Shown here piece by piece: positions 21,001-32,136 of a DNA stretch of 32,230 nt (the first letter of the stretch is position 1; each line of letters begins with the position of its first letter). The stretch comes from Byssothecium circinans (lineage: Eukaryota; Ascomycota; Dothideomycetes; Pleosporales; Massarinaceae), in the NCBI GenBank assembly GCA_010015675.1, contig ML976978.1, positions 1,801,650-1,833,879 of the forward strand, written 5' to 3'. The translations under genes were made by a program, and so were the position numbers. The notes beneath the pieces were generated by a model, which saw nothing but the letters and a program-made list of their open reading frames with translations, was not told the DNA's origin and did not search any database.

Positions 21001-22500
21001 CCTAACTAAGAGGACGCGATGGATCATGCCTAATCCATGGCGGAACGGGCCTAGCGTTAGGGTTGCTAGCCCAAATCCGGGGCGCGGATAGGGATAATCC
21101 GTAGGGATGGGAGGGCTAATCCATTCTACAGTAACACGTTCTCCTAATAAATTTTATATGTAGCCATTGCTTAGTAGCATTAGGAGTACTGATCCCCTAT
21201 CTTGCAGCTTCACCTTTTGCGTTAATAATGGTTAAGGCGAGGGTAGACTCTCATAGCAATAGAGTTCTACTAGAACGCATAGTTACCCGCAGCAACATCA
21301 CCATAACTAAGCGCAACCTGCCGTAGGAGAAATGGCAGCCGAACCTGATCACCACTATCATTTAAGAAGATAGAAGAAAACTTTTAGTATCTTCGCAAGT
21401 ATAAGGTACTTGTCTGTAAGGAGCATGCTACTAGTGTATAGAATCTAAACACGCATCTACGTGATCATCACGCCGTAGCAAGTAAAGAGAGGGAGAGGAT
21501 CGTAGAGTACTATAAGTACTGGTAGATCAAGAAGCCTAAGGACGTTAACCTGCTGCCGCTACTGGGTCCGCTAATCAAGGAGCTAGGAGAGCCACTTGAT
21601 AGGCTTTAATGTGCTAAGGAAGATTATAACTTCATCACGATCAATCTAGATAGGCTACGGAAGCACTGCAAGGGTAAGCATAGGTTGCTATAGAGGGGTA
21701 ATATGAGCACGCTTTTCTAAAAAGTTAAGGTGCAGACGTTCTTCTAGGCTCGTGGGCAGCGGCGATATTTCGTCGTCAACGCAGCAGTTATTAAGTAGCA
21801 GCGGCGGAAGTGATAGTAACGGTAATAGGGATAGCTACCCCCACCATTAAAGCGGACGCATAGAAGAGATGGATCTTATAAAAGATGCGCGCGAGCTATT
21901 CTGCTAGAAGGGCTGTTAGAAGGAGCTGGCAGTAGCACTGTGGGAGATGCTTAAGGATAATAATAATAATAATAATGATTAGGAATCCTAGCTAGAGGCA
22001 TTACTCGCCGCACTTACATTATTCATCTTTGAGTCTATAGGTAATCAGCCGTTCAGTAGCGGACTTATTCACTTTCTCGCCGTGTTGGGCATTAACGCTG
22101 AGGCGAATCACTTGCGCACGGCAAAGAACTACTCGTACATACTCGCTGGCATGGTATACTGCATAAGGGTGCTCGCCATAGAGAAACTGCTTCTGGCGGC
22201 GTGCCGTGACGAGCAGACGGACGAGGACCGGGAACTCTTCTTGCATGCGAGAGAGAAGTATCTGGCTGACGGCTCGTACAGTCCAATAAGCAAGGCGATC
22301 AGCTTGCTGGCGTACGGCAAGTACGTTACGATGATAGCTAGTAACTTGGGCAATGCGTACTAGTTAAAGGATAAGAGGATCTTCTACTTAAACGGCTGAC
22401 TAATCTACATCAGCCATTTCCGCAAGATGGCTCAGGACATGGTGGCTGAAGCTAAGTAGATGCTATAGGAGGAGCTATTCTAGGTAGTAAAGGTAAGTAA
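21001..22500 (+). pseudogene. Telomere-linked helicase family, N-terminal fragment, copy 1
   Basis: The original start codon is ATA at 21370-21372 (ATG in the duplicate at 24066). The frame gives a C-x2-H...H finger (VCKEHATSVQNLNTHLR), then a C-x4-C-x12-H-x4-H finger (near 21620-21690), and VQTFF followed by RRYFVV (about 21733-21780), a hallmark order of fungal telomere-linked RecQ helicases. After an indel around an (AAT)n tract (about 21957-21976) the text resumes in another frame, including the clean run 22082-22363 (LAVLGINAEANHLRTAKNYS). It stops being readable near 22500, where a pogo-like element begins. The helicase core is missing. The 370-bp lead before the start is noncoding. Confidence 0.75.
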
Positions 22501-22591
22501 AAAAAAGGTAACGTAAAGTACTACTAAACTGCCCACACTACTAAACTGCTTACGATTCCTTAGCAACACTAACTCTATCTTTAACACGAAA

Positions 22592-23696
22592 ATGCCTTAA
22601 TAATAAAGGTCTGAATGACTCTAACATGAAGGCAGACTATAGCTTACCCTTAGCGCATATAATAGAGGCCAATTCCAAAGCTATTAAAGCGCTGCTAAGG
22701 CCTTTAACGTTAAGCCTCGCGTCCTTACTAAACGCGCCAAAGGAATACCGTTTCAACCAGAAACAGTACTGAACTATTCAAAACTGTCCTTGACTAAGCA
22801 GGAAACACTTATCCTATACATCCTTAACCTTAATTCGCGAGGATTCGCGCCTACATTGGACGAAGTATTAGATATGGCGAATAAACTACTGCGCGAGCGG
22901 GGTAGTAAGAAAGTAGGTATCAACTAGGTAGAATAGTTTGTGAACCGTTTAGAATAGTTACGAACAGTTTAGAACCGTTCAAAGGACCGTTAGAGGGCAC
23001 TGCAGGAAGATCCTAAGGTAGTTAGCGCGTGGTTTAAGCTTATATAGGATACCAAAGCAAAGTACGGCGTACACGATAATGATATACATAACTTTGACGA
23101 GACTAGCTTTCAGATAGGTGTTATTAGCTCTATAAAAGTGGTTACTAGCTTAGAGAAGTAAGAAAGGCCTACAACGGTTCAGCCAGGCGATAAGGAGTGG
23201 GTGATAGATATCCAAAGTATATATTTAAATAGTACATTCACCCTACTATTCATCATATATAAAGGACGCGTTCACATCTCTTTATGGTACTAGGAAGCTA
23301 ATATACTACGTAATTAGAAGCTCTCAGTCTCAGAGAATGGATGAACAACCAATGAGCTTAGTCTCGCGTGGTTGAAGCACTTTGATGAGCATACAAAGGT
23401 AAGAACTATTAGTGTCTATTGGTTGCTGATTTTAGATGGCCACGAAAGCTACCTAAATTAGGATTTCAAGGATTATTGCTATAATAATAAGATCCTTACG
23501 CTCTGTATGCCAGCGCACTCGTCACACATCCTTCAGCCGCTTAATGTAGTATTATTCTCGCCGCTTAAGCGCAAGTACTCTAAGACTATTTAGAACTTAG
23601 CGCGCTAACACGTCTTTCACGTCAATAAGGAAGCGTTCCTACCAGCCTTTAAAGACGCGTTTTCAAGCGTATTTATAGTTCAGAACTGTCGAAAGG
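22592..23696 (+). pseudogene. Pogo/Fot1-type (Tc1-mariner) transposase, RIP-damaged, 3' truncated
   Basis: From the ATG at 22592 one frame runs without net frameshift to a stop created at the junction with the next unit. Segments match Fot1/pogo transposases in order: an N-terminal helix-turn-helix region (AAKAFNVKPRVLTKRAKGIP, about 22690); the CENP-B-like DNA-binding part (NLNSRGFAPTLDEVLDMANK and KLLRERGSKK, about 22830-22910); EDPKVVSAWFKLI; the first catalytic Asp in NFDETSF (23096-23098); the second in LDGHESY (23435-23437); and CMPAHSSHILQPL (about 23505-23540). The third acid (Asp in QPLD) is Asn here (23543-23545), a G-to-A change in CpA context. The C-terminal end and right terminus are gone. 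Before the ATG, ACTACTAAACTGC occurs twice (about 22520-22555), possibly part of the left end. Confidence 0.86.
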
Positions 23697-24415
23697 CCTA
23701 ACCAAGAGGACGCGATGGATTATGCCTAATCCGTGGCGGAACGGGTCTAGGGTCAGGGTTGCTAGCCTGAATCTGGGGCGCGGAGAGGGATAATCCATAG
23801 GAACAGGAGGGCTAATCCATTCCACAGCGACACGTTCTCCCAATGAATTTTGTATGTAGCTATCGCTCAGCGGCATTAGGAGCACTGATCCCCCATCTTG
23901 CAGCTTCACCTTTTGCGTTGGTGACGGTCAAGGCGAGGGTAGACTCTCACAGCAATGGAGTTCTACTAGAACGCATGGTTGCCTGCAGCAACATCACCAC
24001 AACTAAGCGCAACCCGCCGCAGGAGAAATGGCAGCCAAACCCGATCACCGCTATCATTTAAGAAGATGGAAGAAAACTTTCAGTATCTTTGTGAGTATAA
24101 GGTGCTTGTCTGCAAGGAGCATGCTACTAGTGTACAGAATCTAAACACGCATCTACGTAATCATTACGCTGTAGCGAGCAAAGAGAGGGAGAGGATCGTA
24201 GAGTACTATAGGTACTAGTGAATCAAGAAGCCTAAGGACGTTAACCTGCCGCTACTGCTAGGTCCGCTGATCAAGGAGCTAGGAGAGCTACTTGATGGGC
24301 TTTAATGCGCTGAGGAAGATTGCAACTTCATCACGATCAATCTAGATAGGCTACGGAAGCACTGCAAGGGTAAGCACAGGTTACTATAGAGGGGTGATAC
24401 GAGCACGCTTTTCTA
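23697..24415 (+). pseudogene. Telomere-linked helicase N-terminal fragment, copy 2
   Basis: This 719-bp segment is a direct copy of 21001-21719 at a constant offset of 2,696 bp and the same overall length. The differences are mostly transitions, plus one locally reshuffled CTG/CCG stretch near 24250. The start ATG (24066-24068) is preserved here, giving MEENFQYLCEYKVLVCKEHA and an open run to about 24218, then stops. The two zinc-finger-like motifs are C-x2-H with downstream His residues, and C-x4-C-x12-H-x4-H. It ends at a TTCTA shared with the next unit. Only the N-terminal 115 or so codons are present. Confidence 0.8.
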
Positions 24416-24826
24416 TCATCATATACGCAAATAGATTATACCCTTAATCCATTTAATTGTGTACCGTGCGCGCTAAAGACTAGGGGCTTAATCTATTTAC
24501 TAGCTTCGATCAAATAGATTAAGCCTTAACCGCTGGAAATATCAGCTGCAACTTCATAGGTAGGTGCAGTGGAGCAAGCGCAATCCATCACCAGTCTCAG
24601 ATTTAGGATGCGACATGGTTTCGCGATATAATTAGGGTGGGAGTAGTGTAGCTAACGTCAAGCTAGTATTCACACCTACAACTATAAGGCATGTGTAGCT
24701 AATAAAATAACCCTAACTTCTATTGTAACTAGTTGAGTAACCCTAACTATAGTATAAGGGGGTGGCTAGATTAGAATAAGTAGTAAGTAACGCGTACAGT
24801 AGGTCTATCTATTATACAGACATACT
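24416..24826 (+). promoter_or_regulatory. 5' leader of helicase unit A with strong hairpin
   Basis: This noncoding leader shares scattered blocks with the leader of unit B, such as GTACCGTGCGCGCTAA against GTACACCGTGCACGCTAA. A perfect 14-bp stem (GGCTTAATCTATTT at 24485-24498 with its complement at 24512-24525, 13-nt loop) is the strongest structure. CCCTAAC appears at 24711 and 24741. Promoter function is inferred only from position upstream of the ATG. Confidence 0.5.
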
Positions 24827-27800
24827 ATGGAGCAATTAGACATTATTTTCAAGTATTTGCTAGCGCAGCGCGTCGCTGTGTGCAGGGAGCACCGCCATGC
24901 CGTGTTAAAGTCGCAGGTGCGGGCGCATTTAAACAGCAACCACAAGGAATTGATAGCGAGAACCTGATCAGACATTATTAGGGCCACGGCAGGGTATCGT
25001 TAATAGGTAGCTACTAAGGAAGAGGTGGTGATCCCACACAGGGTGGCCGAGCCTATAGAGCATTTGCACGTGTTTTACGATGGGCTCTAATGCAGGTCGT
25101 GTGGGTACATTAATTAGGAAAGAAGGTGGATGCAGGAACATTACTAAAAAGAGCATAGATAGGAGAATAGTAGGAAGAGAGGCTACTAGTACAAGGGCTA
25201 CTAGGCAGAGGTACAGACAATGTGGACAGAAGGGGTGTAGTGCTAGAAATTATAGGGTGCAAGACAGTTAGGATGGTTATTTAAGGTTAACTAGCCTAGT
25301 AACGTCTAGTAGCCCACGCACAGTAAGGATAAGGACGGTGACATAGGAAGCGCAGTACAGTTATTATTAAGCTAGGCTATAGAAAGATGGAACGCGGCTA
25401 AGTAGGAGAGGATGTCCTAGATCTAGGCTAATTAGGACCGTTTCGCATTCAGCGCGTGGTTAGATTAGGCCGGGTGGGCGAAGCATTTAAAGGGGTTAAA
25501 TTATGAATAGTTATTAACGTTAACCCAGCCACCAGCACGGCGGGAGAAGGCGTTAGATAGGGTGTATTAGGCGGTGCGGATGGTGATTTAGAAGGCGTAG
25601 CAGGCGTTAAGGGTGGAGGTAGTTAGGATAGCAGCCATGAATTACATTAACTACCGCGAGATGGGTAACATCACTAATAAAAAGCCATTCAACGCACGGT
25701 AGACGGAGAAGACGATGATTAGGTATAGCAGGTGGTAGTTAGAGATTATGCGGTATATTTAGTAGACGCATAGATTAGTGGTGGTAAGGTATAAGGAGGG
25801 GGTTATAGATATAGAGAACTAAAGGCCGCTATACTAGTTAATGATCTAGTAGGAGGTATTATTATAGAAGATTAAGATAGCAGTAGGGTAAGCAGAGGAG
25901 GAGGAGGAAGAGGAGGATTAGTTTAAGGAGTTAGACAGTAATAAAGATAAGCTAGACTAGGAGCAGGAGGAGTAGGTAGAGGGGTTAGTGATGGCGTTTA
26001 TGATAGGGTTATTAGACTACCCGTTAGGGGATGATAAGTACGGCAGCGCATTAATCAGCGCCATGGCCGTGTTAGGGATCAATGTGGATTATAGGTAGAT
26101 GAGCCTATTAATATACACGCCTAAGCAGGCGGCTATAGTTACTATCACACGCATATTAGTGTTGTACTAATCCACGCAGATGCGCTAGGAACGCGTGGCC
26201 AAATTGCAGAGAGAGGGATAGGGGCGTGAGACGGCGTAGGAGATAGCACCCAGCCATTTCTAGTTCGTGCAAGAGATAGCTGACTGGTTCATGACATTAA
26301 CGCGGCACGGCAGCAAGCTAATGCCCATTAATTGCATCTAGTAGTTAAAGGCGTATAGGATAAAGATCTAATATATGACCAGCGCAGAGGGCGTAGTGGA
26401 TTAGGTAGGTAACACGTTATTATATAGTAATATCTAGTTTAGCATGCTATAGTTACGGTTGATAGTCCACGGCATAGTCACGGAGGCGTGGTAGTAGTTA
26501 TTAGAGGAGCTGATGTTATTATAAGTAGATAAGGAGGGGGGGATCATAGAAGGGACTATAGCGTTACTAGCGATCTATTAGGACTATCTAGTAGACAACC
26601 TAGTGGAGAGAAGGACAGGGTAGAGTTTTATAGAAGACGCGTAGAACTAAGGTACTATAGACGTGGAGAGCCCACCAGCGTAGTTAGGGAGGCACGTAGG
26701 GAGGGAGAAGCAGTTATGGGAGGCGTTTATTAATATCCTAGGCACGAGGGTGGCTAGGAGTATAGGGGAGGGGGCGGTATAGAAGAGGGAGCAGGTAGAG
26801 GTGTATTAATAGGCAATGGAGACGTTTTTAGGGTTGTTAATCGCGCTAGTGCACATAACGTATGGTTTGCTAGCGCGAGGTAGTAAGGTGATAACAATCT
26901 AGTATAAGAATAGCGCTAATAGAGACATGCGCGGGGTATCTATCAAGAATAGGTTGGTAGTGTTCGCGACGGCGTACCATAAGAACATTAGGTTGAGCGG
27001 GAAGAGCAAGGTGATCCATCAATACGTGCCGTAGGAGGTTAGGGCGTTAGTGGTGTATTATTTATAGTTTATCCACCTATTTTAGGTGCAGATTAAGATG
27101 GTGATTAGGGGGGACGTGGTCAACAGCGCGTATATTTAGGAGCCTAAGCTAGAGAAGACGTAGATAATACCGCAGAGGAAGAGGCTGCATTTACTAAGCC
27201 TAAGCTAGAGGGACAGAACTAGGGGGGACAAGGAGGGAAGTAAGGGGGGCGGGGGCGAAGGCAACGAAGGGGATGAAGGGGATAGGTTAATCTAGTTAAG
27301 GTTGTAGAACGGCAACCGCGTGCGATAGGCCATCTAAGAGCAGTCATTGAAGCACATGGGGGTTAAGATTAATATCATGATATAGAGGCATGGGACTAAG
27401 GCCATATTCCGCAGGTACATCAATGACACGTTAGCAGTAAAGGCGTTGATCCAGGCAGATGAGGAGGGAGAGGAGGGAGAGGAGGATAAGGCATTTAACA
27501 TCTAGGCCAGGCACAGTTCCAGCGTGGCCAACATCATATATAGGTAGGGGATAGATGAGGCTACGTTCAGCATGGAGAGGAAAAGGAGGGTGTTGCAGCA
27601 GGTTAGCACGGAATAGCACGCGTTTTTGTAGATGGCGTTGGCCATGGAGGCGCCTACGGCGCAGAATAGCCGCGCGAGAGCATCGCGGAAGGAAGCCAGG
27701 GAGGAGGAGTACCAGTGATGGAAGATGATGCGGCACGTAGACGTGGAGGAGGGATTAAGGTAGATAGTAGGTAAGCAGGCACAGTTCTGTAGCATCTAGA

Positions 27801-28728
27801 AGCCAGCGTTGCAGGCTATTATGCGGGGGAAGAGCCCCGTAGTAGTAATCATGGGGATGGGGGCAGGTAAGAGCGTGTTATTCATATTACCAGCGTCAGT
27901 GTCTAGCAGGGTAATGATAGTGGTGGTGCCGTTGGTTTCATTACGTATAGATATAAGGGATTAGTGTAAGTAGGCAGGTATCACATGCGTAGAATAGAGT
28001 AGCTAGCAGCCGCACGAGTAGGCCTAGGTAGTATTAGTAACGCCTGAGTTAGTAGTAAGAGAGGCGTTTAGGTAGTTTATACACTAATAGTAGTTGATAG
28101 GGCGGTTAGACTAGATTATAGTAGATAAGTGCCACGTAGTATTAGATGCGTTATAAGGGTAGAGGAGCTAGATGTTAGCGTTGCGCGGGTTAGTTACTAT
28201 AGAGACGCAGATAGGGTATTTAATGGTGACGTTGTGGCCTAGTAAGGAGGAGTCATTCATCTAGTTAATAGGATTGCTAGGTAAGGCATAGTGCTAGTAG
28301 TTCCGTGGGGCGATAGTATAGGCTAATATCTAGTATCAGGTCTAGGAGTATGACGCAGGGGAGGAGGGAGGTAAAGAGAAGGTAGTGCAGTAGTTAGTAG
28401 AGGGGTTAAGATAGAGGTACCTACTACTAGGGTAGGTAATCATGTATTACGACATAGTAGCAAAGATAGAGTAGTTAGCAGAGGTGTTAGGTTGCGTTTA
28501 TTACTACCGTAACGTGGGTAGCAGCCGCGAGAAGCAGGTGTTAGTGGAGCAGTTAACGGGGGGTCAGTAACAGGTATTTATAGTGACGAACGCGTTAGGG
28601 TTAGGGGTGGACGCGCCTACGATCTAGGTAGTAGTACATGTAGGGATGATCTATTTGATACAGTAGTACGCGCAGGAGAGCGGACGGGCAGGGAGGGATA
28701 GATAGGCTAGTAAGGCCATCATTATATA
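24827..28728 (+). pseudogene. Telomere-linked RecQ-family helicase, unit A, RIP-inactivated
   Basis: About 1,300 codons in one frame from the ATG at 24827. N-terminus: a CREH finger with HLNSNH, then C-x2-C...H-x4-H (about 25085-25155). Middle: KHLKGLNYE and FNARQTEKTMIRYSRWQLEI-like text, with acidic runs (25885-25930, 27245-27285). Core: Walker A GMGAGKS (27854-27874), VVVPLVSLR (motif Ia), the DECH box as DKCH (28124-28135, Glu to Lys by G-to-A), VTLWPSKEE (motif III), TNALGLGVDAPTI (motif V) and QESGRAGRD (motif VI, about 28670-28700). It would be an ATP-driven 3'-5' DNA helicase of chromosome ends. Dozens of TAG stops and the altered DECH box rule out activity. It is cut soon after motif VI; the usual C-terminal tail is missing. 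Confidence 0.93.
28595..28606 (+). other. Telomere-like dodecamer inside helicase motif V
   Basis: TTAGGGTTAGGG encodes Leu-Gly-Leu-Gly of motif V in unit A. Leu codons TTA in place of TTG are the expected product of CpA-to-TpA change on the opposite strand, so RIP probably created an exact two-unit telomere repeat here. Confidence 0.7.
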
Positions 28729-28732
28729 AGGA

Positions 28733-29096
28733 TTCTATCCTATAATGCGAAAATTGGATTAACTTAATCTGGTTTTTAGGTACACCGTGCACGCTAAAAT
28801 ATAGGGGTCAATCCGATTTACAAACTTTGAAAAACTGGATGGGGTCCAAAACAATGGAAGTTAAGGCTGCAATTTTATAGCCTAGTGTAACGCGACACGG
28901 CGAATCCAGCGCAGGTCTCTATGCAATCATCCAACGTTGGGGTCGCGAGTAATATAGGTGGAAGTGCTGGGGGGTTAATGTTCATAATAGTAACCTATGC
29001 GCGCGCGCAAGTAAGGCTAGTGATACTACAACCATTACTAAAATTACGTTATATAGAGCTAACTACTAACACGAATACTAAACTATAGCCAGCAGC
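28733..29096 (+). promoter_or_regulatory. Junction and 5' leader of helicase unit B
   Basis: Unit B begins at TTCTATC (28733-28739), the same heptamer found where unit A begins (24411-24417). GCGAAAATTGGATTA here corresponds to GCAAATAGATTA in unit A, and GTACACCGTGCACGCTAA is conserved. The stem seen in unit A is present here only in weakened form (TCAATCCGATTT around 28809 against AAACTGGATGGGG). No gene lies in this leader; promoter role is inferred from position. Confidence 0.5.
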
Positions 29097-32000
29097 ATGG
29101 AGTAGTTGAATAGTATTTTTAAATATTTGCAGGCATATTGCGTTACTATTTATAAGACCTACTATCATGCCGTAGTACGGTCCTAGCTGCGTGCCCACCT
29201 AGACTACAAGCATAAAGAATTCACCCTAAAGACACGCTAGAGAGTAGTTCTAGCTGCTGGGTCATTCCATCAATGGGCGACTATAGAAGATGAAGTCATA
29301 TTTCCTAAGCCTAAAGCTAGGCCCATCCCCCACCTAGAAGTATATAAGGATGGATTCATGTGCATAAGGTCAACAGCTAGCAATTAAGCGTGTAGTCACA
29401 TATATGGCACCATATGAGATATCTAGAACTATTGCTGGTCTAAGCACGGCTAGTAGAATATAAGGAAGCAAGGCCAACTAGGCAAAGGCCAGCAGCTAGA
29501 GCATCCCATCATGTAGATAGAAGGGGTATCATACTAGAAGTTCTAGCTTGGTAGCTATCTAGGCAAGCCGTTTAGGGTCAGTAAGCCTAAGCTAAATCAG
29601 CATGGACCTAACCATGGGGACGAAGATGAGGATATCTAATAAGCTATTACCATGTCGTTAAGCTAGGCGACCGCTGACATAGAGCTTTCTAGGAAGAGGC
29701 AGCAGGACTATATTAACGCTGACTAAGACTAGTACATGTTTAACGCGTATCTAGACCGTGCTAGGTAGGCGAAACATTTAAAGGGCTTAGACCGTAGTTA
29801 GCTATTAACCACCGTCCAGAAGCTAGGGCCCAAAGAGAAGGCATTAAACAAGGTGTGTTAGGCATTGTAGATAGTTATCTATAAAGCCTAGCAGTTATCA
29901 CGGTCTACTATGGTAGGGTTAGCGGCCATGAACTATATTAACTAGCGTGAGGTAGGCGGCATCACTAATGAGAAGCCATTTAACGCACGGCAGACGGGCA
30001 AGACCATGATTAAGTATAGTGGGTGGTAGTTAGAGATCATATAGTACATTTAGTAGATGCATGAGTTGCCTAAGATTAGCGCAGATAAAGAGTATAAGGT
30101 CTAAAGCAAGAGGCCACCATACCATTTAACCGCCTAGCAGGAGAGGCCGTTGTAGAAGATTAAAGCTATCATAGGGTAAGACGAGGATGGGGATGATTAG
30201 TTCTCTAAGTCTAATAGTGATGATGGATTTAACGTAGAACAAGAAGAAGAGCTAGAGGAATGGGTGTTAAAGTTCGTATTATAGTTGCTTAACTATAAAC
30301 TAGGAGATAATAAGTATAGTAGTGCGTTAATCAGCGCCATAGCCATGTTAGGAATTAACATGAACTATGGGTGGATAATACTATTGCTATACACACCTAA
30401 GCAAGCTACCGTGGTTAACGTGTCGCGCATGTTAGTGTTATACTAGTTAACGTAGATGCGCAAGGTCCATACGGCTAAGTTAGAGGCAGAAGGGTAGAGT
30501 TAGCAGGACGCGGAAGACATGGCACCTAGCCATTTCTACTTTATAAAGGAAATAGCTAACCGCTTCATGACGTTAACTAAGTATAACGGCGAGCCGACTC
30601 CTATCGACGCCATCTAGCGGTTGAAGGCATACGGGATGAAGATCCGGTACAGCTTCAGCGCGGAAGGCGTGGTAGATTAGGTAGATGATACATTATTATA
30701 TAGCAACATCTACTTTAGCATGCCGCAGTTGCGGTTAATGATCTATGGCATGGTCGCTAGCGCGCGGAGGCGATTAATAGAGGCGTTAATGCTGTTGCAG
30801 GTTAATAAGGAGGGCAGCATTGTGCTAGGCACTACCGCATTACCTAAAATCCATTAGGATAGGTTAGTAGACAACCTAGCCGAGCAGAAAATAGGGTGGA
30901 GTTTCATAGAAGATGCCCATAACATAGATGCTATTAACGCGGAGTTTCCCCTAACATAGTTAGAGTAGTAGTTAATTAATAAGCCGTAGTTAATAAGGGA
31001 GTTTATTAATAGAACAGCGACTAGAGTGGCCATAGCCATTGGCAGGCCCGTGGTATAGAACTAAGACTAGATTAAGGCATACTAATAAGCTATGAGGGAG
31101 TTCTAGCAAGAGTTAGCAGCGTTAGTGCACATGATAGGGGGGTCGCTAGCACGAGGAACTAAGCTAGTGATGATCTAGTATAAGAACAGCGCAAATAGAG
31201 AGAGTTAGGGGATTTTTATTAAAGGTGGGTTAGTGGTGTATATGACCATGTACTATAAAAATATTAGGTAGTTAGGGAGTACTAAGGTAATCTACTAATA
31301 TTTACCACGTAAAGTAGGTGAGTTAATGGTGTATTATTTATAGTTCACACTGCCGTTCGCGGAGAAGATAGAACGCATGTTAGGCAGCAAGGAGGTCAAG
31401 TCCAGCGCGTACATTTAGGAACCTAAGCTAGAGAAGGAATAGACTATGCCCTAGCGAAAGAAGTAGACAGCCAATGACCGTTCACAGCAGAGCGTAGGAG
31501 GTAAAGGGGAAGAGGAAGGGGAAGATGAAGATAAAGAAGAAGATGGCTATGCGGTTAAGCTGTAGAACAGTAACTAGGTTAAGCATGCTATCTAGAAGGC
31601 TTTATTAGAGTATATAGGCGTTCCCGTAACTATTATAGGATAGAGGCATGGGACCAAGGCAATTTACCACTAATACATCAATAGCAAGACAGCCGTGCGG
31701 ACGTTGGTATAGGCTAACGAGGACGATGAGGGGGAGGAGGAAGATAAAGCAGCTAATCTGCAGACTAGGCACAGTTCCTATATCAGCGGGTTGATATACG
31801 GGCGGCTGATTAGCAAGGCCACGTTCAGCACTGAGTCCAAGCGGGCAGCGTTCCAGCGGGTGAGCGAGGAGTGGCACGCATTTTTATAGATGCCATCCGC
31901 ATTTAAGGCGCGGCGCAATAGGGGAACCAGGGCCGCAGCCGCCGCACGCAGAGAAGCCATAGAGGAAGAGTACTGACGGTAGAGAATGATGCGGCACGTA

Positions 32001-32136
32001 GACGTTAAGGAGGAGTTATAGAAGTTAGTAGACTGGTAGGTGACGTTCCATAGCGTGTAGAAGCTAGCGGTGCAGGCTATCATACAGTAAAAGAGCCCCG
32101 TGGTAGCGATCATAGGGATAGGGGCAGGTAAGAGCG
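29097..32136 (+). pseudogene. Telomere-linked RecQ-family helicase, unit B, cut by the telomere
   Basis: From the ATG at 29097 about 1,013 codons are in one frame with no net shift. The order matches unit A: a damaged finger (CVTIYKTYYHAVV, Cys and His changed to Tyr), HLDYKHKEF, a second Cys/His motif (about 29390-29450), KHLKGLDR, FNARQTGKTMIKYSGW, ALISAIAMLGINMNYG, a central region with VHMIGGSLARGTKLVMI, acidic runs (about 31500-31550) and the start of the helicase core. The Walker A motif reads GIGAGKS (32115-32135, Met to Ile by G-to-A), and one base later the TTAGGG tract starts. All later motifs are absent. A and B are paralogues that differ by more than RIP transitions. Confidence 0.92.

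Noticed and set aside
22019..22353. Several minus-strand open frames over the helicase fragment
   Set aside because: They mirror the plus-strand run 22082-22363, which fits the helicase-family N-terminal region in sequence and order.
24711..24747. CCCTAAC words in the helicase leader considered as an old telomere tract
   Set aside because: Only single isolated units occur, 30 bp apart, with no array; too little to call a former telomere.
27431..27795. Minus-strand open frames over helicase unit A (also 31605-32113 over unit B)
   Set aside because: They occur at the same place in both paralogues, opposite the clear helicase frame. RIP removes plus-frame Gln/Trp but leaves these shadows open.
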